Source: Datura wrightii
Taxonomy: Eukaryota > Streptophyta > Magnoliopsida > Solanales > Solanaceae
Direction: 5' to 3'
NCBI GenBank assembly: GCA_035772735.1
Contig: JASDFA010000008.1
Coordinates: 6,864,501 to 6,928,500, forward strand
DNA length: 64,000 nt
Part shown: positions 56,869-64,000 of the stretch, piece by piece
Numbering within the stretch: position 1 is the stretch's first letter
Layout: each line of letters begins with the position of its first letter
Notes under the pieces: generated by a model
Told to the model about the DNA's origin: nothing
Seen by the model: only the letters and a program-made list of their open reading frames with translations
Databases searched by the model: none
Translations under genes and position numbers: made by a program

Positions 56869-58286
56869 TGTTTGGTATGCGTTATATGGGTATATAACTA
56901 CACGCAAGTGCACGTGGTCGAACAAGTAGTAAAGTGGCTTAAGTAAGCCAACTATCGATCCCACAGGGACTGGGACGAAGTGCAATCTGCTCAGTGTACT
57001 ATATTTCAATTCTAAAAATGCAGACAACAGTGTAACCAAGAGTTTGATATTTTGTTTTATAATTTTTATGCTAAAGCTAAAACAACTATCTAATTTGAGT
57101 CTGAACTATGAATGAGAGCATGCTGAGGTTAAACGAACTTGTAATGAAATTAATTATCGACATAATTTGGTTAGTCTTTTCCTCCAGTTACTAGCCAAGA
57201 ACATTTGCCAAGAGATTAAAACTCTCGTATTTAACCTCACTTAAGAATCATGAACCATCCACCTACATTTCTGTGATTAAATGCAATTCATGTTCTAGCC
57301 ATACAAACCCGGTTCCTAAATTGACTAATACGACTTTCAGGTATATTTCTATCCTGAAAGTAAATCAATTCCCAATTTTCCCAAATCAAGTAAAGATCAT
57401 ATCCTATTAATTCACAACTTTCCAATTTCTTGCTCTCTCGAGTGAAACCAGACTTTTTAGATATACATTAACGTAGGCCATACATTAATGCAGTAAGAAC
57501 AAGAATTAATAGAACAATATGGAAGAAAAGATGAAAAACCACTATGATCAACAATCCATTTCACTACAATTGTTCATAACCTCAGCAAGAAGAGGATTTA
57601 GCCACTCATTTGTGGATTAAACATCGTTAAATGAGTGTTAAACATACAAGCAATTGAATTAAAGAAGAAGGAAAGAGAGAAAAACCCTGATCTTATCGTT
57701 CCCTCAACTGCCTGTAACCCACGTTCTTGCTCCACCAAGTCAGAATATTGAAAAATGAACCTAAGTGTTCTATTTATATTGGTGGGAATTTTTCCCGAAA
57801 TAACAAGCAACGTGTCATGGAGTGCATCACGGAGCACTGCCTCCGTGACACGCTACGGACGTGGACCTTCACTGGAACTGGGGGTCCAGGAAATAAAGCC
57901 CAACGTGGCACGGCGAGCAACGCGGAGCCAAGCCACCGTGCCACAGACCCATCGCGAACCCACACTAGATTTGGGCTGAAAATTCCCATCCAGGCAGAAG
58001 GCCTCCGCGATGGCAGCATGACACGGCTCCATCGCAGAGCCCCTTTATTTTATGTTGTCCAATGTCTTGTCCCTTGCTCGCATCCAAGTCCAACCCCGAT
58101 ATCCTCCAACATGCATTTTAGCTTCCTGAAATTACATTTTACCTGCAAAACAATGCTAATCATGTTGGTCAGTATAAATTTACATTTTATTACCAATTAC
58201 ATGAGAATGTATACACATTGATAGATAAACAAGGCTAAAATGGTACTTTTGAGTATCACTTGGGCATATAAATTTGCCCAAGATCA
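56869..58286 (-). repeat. 3' LTR of ATH-4
   Basis: Starts TGTTTGGTATGCG and ends GCCCAAGATCA on the plus strand, 1418 bp. Its partner begins at 63830. TATAAATAG on the minus strand at 57770-57778. Word block at 57815-58050. Confidence 0.87.
57770..57778 (-). promoter_or_regulatory. TATA box in ATH-4 3' LTR
   Basis: TATAAATAG on the minus strand, at the same relative place as in the other Athila-type LTRs. Confidence 0.6.
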
Positions 58287-60126
58287 CTTACCCCACACTT
58301 AAATCCTTGTTCGTCCTCGAACAACAATCCTACACTTCATGCAATTTACATCCCAACCTCGCTACTTTGGTTCGACAATTTAGACTACGGTCATACCGAT
58401 TATTCAATACAGCAAATCATCAAGAAAACATGCATGGTCCTATTAATGCAATGACCTTAAATACATCAAGACCTCCTAGACTATAAGAATCGACTCTCAA
58501 TATTGGCAAACGCATGCAAATCAGCTGATCAAGATATCCGACATGAAAATTAATCTTTCATCAAGCATGTGCCCTCACAACACAAGAGAATCTTCCCCCT
58601 TTTTGCTCATATGACTCACAAAATTTTAAGCAGGGGCATGTAAACACAATTTCGCTCTATCTCCCAAAAGAAATCACATGCATCATGTCATGACCCATAA
58701 GCTTGCCCTTAGTGTATTACTCCACTAATATAAAGAAGTGCGATGTAAGATTACGTAGGACTTTAACTGGTTGTAATGGAAGCTATGGAACTAGTAAATA
58801 TTGGGTTAGCCAATAATAGCCACTAGCATCCTTAAGCGCCTTTTCACCACATCCCATCAACTCATGGACATTGTTTCTTTTTTTATCATCCCATTCTTGA
58901 TGTTTTTCTTTAGTTTGGCCCATCGTATTAAGCACACTTGACACAACAACAAAGATTATTCATGCATCTTCATTATAGTTTATTTATAGCAAGTGCACCT
59001 CCAACCTTTTCTTTTCTTCTATCACTCTGCTTTTCTTTTTCTTTTCACCATTCTCACTCTTTGACACTTCGGGAGAATGATTTTCTCTTCTTAAACGCTT
59101 AAGAGTTTTGTATAGACTTTACGGCTAATGAAAAGAAGGGATTAAGCTCGATTTACACTTTTTGACCAAAGAAAAAATAATAGGCTAAAAGCTCAACAGG
59201 CTGACTAGGGTATACAATCAAGGTGGGTACGACAAGGAAAAATAGAAACTCTCGGTTAAAACAAAGAAATGCCTACATCCTTTCCTACAGTACACCTCCT
59301 TCATTTCGTTTTGCACACACACCGGGCAAGTTCTAGACATTTCACAATAGCATGGAATAACAACACCTCACTTCACACTTTTCGCACATGCTCAATTCAG
59401 ATGTATTCATAGACTCTTCAATCAGCTAATTACAGGAATTCAAACATTAAGCCTCAATCACACTAAATCGACTCTATGGCCTAGGTATCTCAACATATTT
59501 ACAAAGTTGCATGCTTTCATATGAATCACCTTTGCATTTTAAATATCATGTACAACACGCAACCAGAAATTCGCAACCATATAGTAACTACAGGTTTTGG
59601 GATGCAACCCACCAAAGAATAAAACTAAAAATTAATTGAAAAAAACTACTCCTAACGATTACATTTCCCTTAAGACGGTCGTCATCCATCCATCATAGGG
59701 AACAGTCACTATTATGACTTCGGTTCAATGAGACCATTCTCGGTAAAAGAACCGAAAACAAACGCCGAGAAACCCAAGAAGTAAAAAAATGTTGAAAATA
59801 TCGATCATTTCGATAGAAAAAAATATGTACAAAATATTTTTAAAATATCGATCATTTCGATAAAAAGAAATATATACAAAATCAGCTAGCAACATTCAGC
59901 AACACACATCAATTTCACATAAATTTACAACACGGAACAACAACTTAACAATTCATAAATCACAGGGGACAAAAATATTTCACATGCACGACAACAGATT
60001 AGAGCATACATACATAACAGCACAGCACATCACCTAACTACTCCCACCCCACACTTAGCTCGAACACTGTCCCCAGTGTTCACAAAAATTAAAATAGCAC
60101 AAAAATCGAGTGGTGGAACTCCCTGA
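58287..60126 (-). other. 3' noncoding region and polypurine tract of ATH-4
   Basis: No credible ORF. Collinear with the other Athila 3' regions; the conserved block GACGGTCGTCATCCATCC is at 59673-59700. A 47-bp tandem duplication lies at 59791-59884. The TTGGGAGGCAACCC-type hairpin of ATH-1 to ATH-3 was not found here. Confidence 0.7.
59791..59884. repeat. Two tandem copies of a 47-bp unit with an internal hairpin
   Basis: Each unit contains TATCGA-TCATT-TCGATA, a perfect 6-bp stem with a 5-nt loop, followed by an A-rich tail. Copies differ at a few bases. Confidence 0.75.
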
Positions 60127-61359
60127 TCAATCAAAGTACTCCACTTCTTCGTCGGGTGCTGCTGCTTCATCTCCCATTTCTGAATCACCCCCGTCGTCTT
60201 CATCGGACTCCACATCGGAGTCCTCCCGACATGTCTCCTCGTCTGTGGGGACGTCATCATCCGTGGGCTCTACAAATGTTGGCCCGACTGGGCATAGAGC
60301 CTTGGCATTCTCGCCGAAGGGGTAGTCTAGCTCGAGCTGCCATAGCTCCTCCTCTATCGCCGGCCTCCCACCTATCCTCAGCTTGAGCATATGCATCCCA
60401 TACATTCGAGCCATATACTGATCATCACGAGCATGTCACTCGCCAAATGTAAGCACTGGCCCGTGGGTGGTGTCGGGTGCCTTAGTTTTAGTAACATCTA
60501 AGGCTCGCCGCTCCATCTGCGGGATATAGTCAAGGGCCTCCTCCTCGACATCTAGGCCTCTGAGGAAGGTGGTGAGTAGTCCACCAAAGCCGTACCTGTG
60601 CCCCTGATGCAACCGGGCTCTCTTCATGACGGAGATAATTACCGCCCCCACGTTGATCTCCAGCCCTTTCATCAGGGCGTACACTAGGCATACACGATCC
60701 CGGGTTACATCTGTCATATGTACCCCCGGGATTAGGCAAGAACAAACAATCTTTAGCCATATTCTGGCTACCCTATTCATCTGTGAATAAGGTAAAGTCT
60801 GATGGTAGCCCCTCTCTTTGTGTCTGCTCCATCTAGCTGTCGATCGGGTCCCACACAAGGTGCGTCTGATGTCCGCATATGGTGGGGTAATGTTCAGCTG
60901 TCAGAGCACGTGGGCGTCTGTGTCCCGCGCTCCTATGATGGCATTGAGGTGGTGGGGCTCCAAGGTGACTATTTGCCCTCTGATTTTGATGGTGTGACTT
61001 CTGATTGTCGGGTTCCAGTTGGTATAGAATTCCCGAACCAAGTGCAAGTTACATTCCTTGGGCTCTTCAAAGATGAAGTTGAGCCCAGCTGCCTCGATCC
61101 GGTGGACCATCCTAGGGAACTCCTGTGCCAACGGTTCTCGTGCTATGTGCTCCTCGGGGAAATATTTGTTTTCTTTGTGCTTTGCGTACCACTTCTTCCC
61201 ATCATCCATCACCCATCTTGTTCCGTATTGGCGGTGTTGGCCGCGTGGAACTGCTGGTGCTGCTGGGACTGATGTGCCCAGTCTGATTCGCTTCCTTCCG
61301 GTGCCAGAAGTTGATGCGCCTTTCCCTTTCTCTTGCCTGCCTGCCGTTTTACCTGTCAA
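60127..61359 (-). pseudogene. PF20167-like 'putative plant transposon protein' ORF in ATH-4
   Basis: One frame of 411 codons, broken only by two TGA stops (60901 and 60436), each where a CGA-Arg codon would fit. Order: basic low-complexity start (GKTAGRQEKGKGASTSGTGR), WVMDDGKKWYAKHKENKYFP, core FIFEEPKECNLHLVREFYTN and TIRSHTIKIRGQIVTLEPHH (about residues 92-135), then a LNITPPYADIR-type block, SQMNRVARIWLKIVCSCLIP, VYALMKGLEINVGAVIISVM, and a very acidic tail (DSDVESDEDDGGDSEMGDE). No ATG is obvious at the start; the frame opens right after GGGTTGACAG-GTAA, a possible 3' splice site. Function of the family is unknown to me. It stands where protease end and pol should be. Confidence 0.72.
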
Positions 61360-62090
61360 CCCAAGTAGACAAGATCAATGTTAAGCCAATGGATATCAAC
61401 TTCGGCTAAGGTCGGGTTAAGCTAGGTTACCCCACACTTAGTCCTTAGCTACAGTTACAACAATACGACAAGATCATACTTATTTACACACAATAACCAA
61501 CTATACAATCATGTTTAGTGCACTCGAAGAATTTGACGATATATCTTCTATGTACTACTCAGACTTCGTACAGCTAATTACAATCATTACCATCGACCAC
61601 CTTTTAACCCATCACACTTAGCAAGGAAAAACAAAGAAATGAAAACAACAACAAAAGTTTATCTACACGAACCTATACAACCAACCCAATTCTTGCAAAT
61701 TTCAATATTTCCCTAACCCAAGAATCTGTCGGTCTTTTAACATGATAACAACTAGCACACCGATTCATCTCACTTAACATGTACATCCCGGCATGAATTT
61801 CACAAGGTCACTACATTTTCCACTTCAAATTCAAAAACAAGCCCTAGAAATGATATTATCAAGCAAATTCGATTCAGTTATGCAATTGACGAGTTCAAGC
61901 AATCATAACGACATTCCGAACATTCATCAACAACAATTCAATCGACTTTTGTTTGCCACAATGTCCTTTATATACTTAGCATATTTCGGCACTCCCTGCA
62001 AAACATCAACAAGAGGTAAGTTAAAATATGTACCTGTTTCAGCACCTCCATGAATTTCTTGAAACACGCCTCCTCCTTGTGTTTATTTAA
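61360..62090 (-). other. Spacer with a protease-region stub in ATH-4
   Basis: Directly past the gag stop, minus-strand codons read KHKEEACFKKFMEVLKQVHI and, after a small frameshift, a PLVDVLQGVPKYAKYIKD block (61930-62085). This is the pre-protease segment seen in ATH-2 and ATH-3. The active site is missing. From about 61930 down to 61360 nothing is recognisable; it may be the leader of the PF20167-like ORF. Confidence 0.6.
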
Positions 62091-63698
62091 TCATTGAGGG
62101 AACGGGGGTGGTGGTCTTTCTGATTCAGCTTCCTTAGTCTTCCCCCTTTCAGTACTTTTCTCCCTCTCAACTTCTGCTGCTCCCGATTGTTGAGGTGGTC
62201 TTTCTGGTTCCACCTCTTTCAGGTGCAAACCACTCCTTGTGGTTACTGCATTCACCTGCTTGGGATTGGGATCTGTGTCGCTCGGAAGTCCTCCTCTAGG
62301 CCTTGTGTTTTGGGCTCCAGCAAATTGCCCAAATTGATATTCAAGTGCCTTGGTAGCTAACTGGTTGTTTTTCACTTCGGCTGCCAATTTCACATAGTCA
62401 GCCTGCAATTGAGCTTGGTTAGCTATCATGGTCTTGAACATCTCCTCAATGCTGGGTGATGGTGGTGGAGGAGGTGCATTGTTGTTTCTGAATTGTGCTT
62501 GATAATTCTGCTGCCCTCCTTGGTTCCTTTGCACACCCTGACCCGAGCTTTGCCCCTGATGGTTGTTGCTACCCCATGAGAAATTAAGGTGATTCCTCCA
62601 ATTGGAATTGTAGCTATTACCATACTGTTGGTGGTTCCTTTGCACATTTCCCACAAAGTTTACCGAGTCAGGATTGGCTCCACAACACTCAGCTGAGTGC
62701 TCACTGCTTCCACACACTTCACACCACATTTGCTGCACTGCATTAACTGGGGCTTGAGGCTGGTTCATTGTCATGTTGCTGAAGTGGGTGTTAAGTTGAT
62801 TTTGTAATGTAGCTATCAGTGCAGCAATAGCTGTAAACCCATCCACTTCTAGCACTCCTGCTGCTTTCCTTGTCCCGCCTCTTGATGAATCAACATTCCA
62901 TTCCGGATTGCCCTGCGAAATGCGGTTCAACAAGGTATACAGCTCCTCATAAGTTTTCTCCAGCGCTTGTCCTCCAATTGCCGAGTCTAGCAATATTTTT
63001 GTGTGGGGTTCCAAACCCTCTATAAAAGTGTGCACCAGCACATCATTGGATTGATGATGATGAGGACAATCCCGCAACATGGATTTGAATCTCTCCCAGG
63101 CCTGATATAAATTCTCTCCCTCTCTCTGTTTGAAACTTAGAATTTGACTTCTAAGTCTTGCTGTTTTACCGGAGGGAAAAAATCGTATCAAGAATTTCCT
63201 TGCAAGATCATCCCACGTAGAAATAGAATTCGGTGGCTCAGCTTTCAACCACCTCATGGCTTCTCCCAATAGAGAAAATGGGAACAATGTAAGCCGGACA
63301 TAATCTGATGACACTTCAGCGGGGATGTAAGTGTCACTTATCTCCAAAAGATTTTGGAGATGCTGCTGTGGATCTTCATGAGGGAGACCGGTAAACTGCC
63401 CGCTAGTGTGCAGCAATTGCACCATATTCTGCTTAAGTTCAAACCTCTCTCCTGGTTCAGGTTTGCGGATGCTAGATGTGACATTATTAGCATGTGGGAT
63501 TGCCACCTCGCGAACCGACCGAGCTGCTACTTCTTCGGGCACTAACAATGCCCGGACTACCGGTGGATTCTGTTGTTGCTCCATGATCGTGTGTCTGAGC
63601 AACTGCAGCTTTCTTTGTAGAGCTTCTCTCCATTTACTGTGAAATACTCTTTCTGGCTCTATATACGAGTCCACCAGCTTCTTGTCTCTTGCCAGCAT
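62091..63698 (-). CDS. Athila-type Gag, intact 535-codon frame, of ATH-4
   Basis: Structural capsid/nucleocapsid protein of an Athila-type retrotransposon; acts in cytoplasmic virus-like particles. ATG at 63698, 108 nt past the primer site, stop TGA at 62091. N-terminal helix-rich part (MLARDKKLVDSYIEPERVF), QFTGLPHEDPQQHLQNL (about 101-117), capsid core MRWLKAEPPNSISTWDDLAR to GGQALEKTYEELYTLLNRIS (about 148-265), CCHC knuckle CEVCGSSEHSAEC (about 331-343), an Asn/Gln-rich linker, a Pro run, a short helix, and a Pro/Glu-rich tail. It is the only intact long retroelement frame in the window. Gag ends here with a stop rather than running into protease, which fits a Gag-only helper-dependent element. 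Confidence 0.88.
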   Translation of the reverse strand: MLARDKKLVDSYIEPERVFHSKWREALQRKLQLLRHTIMEQQQNPPVVRALLVPEEVAARSVREVAIPHANNVTSSIRKPEPGERFELKQNMVQLLHTSGQFTGLPHEDPQQHLQNLLEISDTYIPAEVSSDYVRLTLFPFSLLGEAMRWLKAEPPNSISTWDDLARKFLIRFFPSGKTARLRSQILSFKQREGENLYQAWERFKSMLRDCPHHHQSNDVLVHTFIEGLEPHTKILLDSAIGGQALEKTYEELYTLLNRISQGNPEWNVDSSRGGTRKAAGVLEVDGFTAIAALIATLQNQLNTHFSNMTMNQPQAPVNAVQQMWCEVCGSSEHSAECCGANPDSVNFVGNVQRNHQQYGNSYNSNWRNHLNFSWGSNNHQGQSSGQGVQRNQGGQQNYQAQFRNNNAPPPPPSPSIEEMFKTMIANQAQLQADYVKLAAEVKNNQLATKALEYQFGQFAGAQNTRPRGGLPSDTDPNPKQVNAVTTRSGLHLKEVEPERPPQQSGAAEVEREKSTERGKTKEAESERPPPPFPQ

Positions 63699-63805
63699 TC
63701 AACAGAGATTAAATCTGCAAAATACAGGTTAAGACCAAGTTGTCAACACTAAGAAAACAAAAATATAGTAAATTAACACTTAAAACAAATTCACCAATTG
63801 CCAAG

Positions 63806-63823
63806 TCCCCGGCAACGGCGCCA
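63806..63823 (-). other. Primer binding site (tRNA-Asp) of ATH-4, perfect
   Basis: TGGCGCCGTTGCCGGGGA on the minus strand, the classic Athila/Calypso-type site complementary to the 3' end of tRNA-Asp. Confidence 0.9.
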
Positions 63824-63829
63824 AAAACT

Positions 63830-64000
63830 TGTTCGGTCTGCGTTATATGGGTATATAACTACACGCAAGTGCACGTGGTCGAACAAGTAGTAAAGTGGCT
63901 TAAGTAAGCCAAGTATCGATCCCACAGGGACTGGATTGAAGTGCAATCTGCTCAAGTGTACTATATTTCGATTCTAAAATGCAGACAACAGTGTAACCAA
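63830..64000 (-). repeat. 5' LTR of ATH-4, partial
   Basis: TGTTCGGTCTGCGTTATATG onward aligns with 56869 onward. Runs off the window end. Confidence 0.88.

Larger units (their letters stand above)
56869..64000 (-). mobile_element. ATH-4, non-autonomous Athila-type element with intact gag and a PF20167-like ORF
   Basis: Minus strand. 5' LTR from 63830 to beyond the window, perfect tRNA-Asp primer site (63806-63823), intact gag (62091-63698), a stub of the protease region (about 61930-62085), a PF20167-like ORF (60127-61359), a 3' region with AAGTGTGGGGTAAG next to the LTR, and the 3' LTR 56869-58286. RT, RNase H and integrase are absent. Inserted in ATH-5 gag. Confidence 0.85.

Noticed and set aside
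60127..61359. ATH-4 second ORF as an Athila env-like gene
   Set aside because: No signal peptide or membrane segments. The VREFY core and acidic tail fit the plant transposon protein family instead.
1..64000. CRISPR arrays, operons or other prokaryotic systems
   Set aside because: No regularly spaced direct repeats with unique spacers. Content is eukaryotic retrotransposons.
1..64000. tRNA or rRNA genes
   Set aside because: The tRNA-like matches found (18-base TGGCGCC sites, TGGTATCAGAGC) are retroelement primer binding sites, not genes.

Overview
This is plant nuclear DNA, most likely from a eudicot of the Solanaceae type. The species call is inference, from the retroelement families and the 'putative plant transposon protein' ORFs. 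I see no ordinary host gene. Nearly the whole window is LTR retrotransposons nested inside one another, plus one block of mitochondrial DNA. It looks like gene-poor heterochromatin.

Two Ty3/gypsy lineages dominate. Tekay/Del-type chromoviruses (TEK) have LTRs of 1.7-2.5 kb that begin TGTAAYACCCC and a tRNA-Met primer site. Athila-type elements (ATH) have LTRs of 1.4-1.5 kb and a tRNA-Asp primer site. The order of insertion can be read from target-site duplications (TSDs) and from reading frames that resume across insertions. TEK-B (minus strand; 5' LTR 35819-38080) is the deep host on the left. Its gag (34491-35628) and protease/RT (11776-13125) are separated by TEK-A (13126-34485, TSD ATGAT/ATAAT), and the frame closes when TEK-A is removed. 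TEK-A is itself split by element P (14384-27857), which carries a PF20167-like ORF, and by a solo LTR (29669-32023). P is split by ATH-3 (15053-22540, TSD GGAAT/GGAAC). TEK-B is also split by ATH-2 (at or before 226 to 11775), whose gag is split by ATH-1 (3734-9698, perfect TSD AGGGT).

On the right are a scrap of TEK-E (38081-38259), TEK-F (38260-about 42715), an unrelated gag fragment (42716-43173) and an unexplained stretch up to 44106. TEK-H (44107-54097) follows. A 3.7 kb mitochondrial insert (46290-50009; inverted cox1 piece plus atp1 3' end) interrupts its gag with almost no loss of target, and a second, about 165 bp mitochondrial-looking filler lies at 51309-51474. TEK-H integrase is cut by ATH-5 (54098 onward), whose gag is cut by ATH-4 (56869 to beyond the window).

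No ATH copy shows recognisable RT, RNase H or integrase in the window. ATH-2 and ATH-3 keep gag plus protease. ATH-4 keeps an intact 535-codon gag followed by a PF20167-like ORF where pol should be. ATH-1 has lost gag and carries an unrecognised zinc-knuckle/coiled-coil ORF. ATH-5 shows only part of gag. Three copies keep a hairpin just downstream of coding, and four keep a conserved 3' noncoding block. The ATH copies probably depended on an autonomous Athila elsewhere for RT and integrase. The TEK copies are decayed by stops, frameshifts and catalytic-residue losses.
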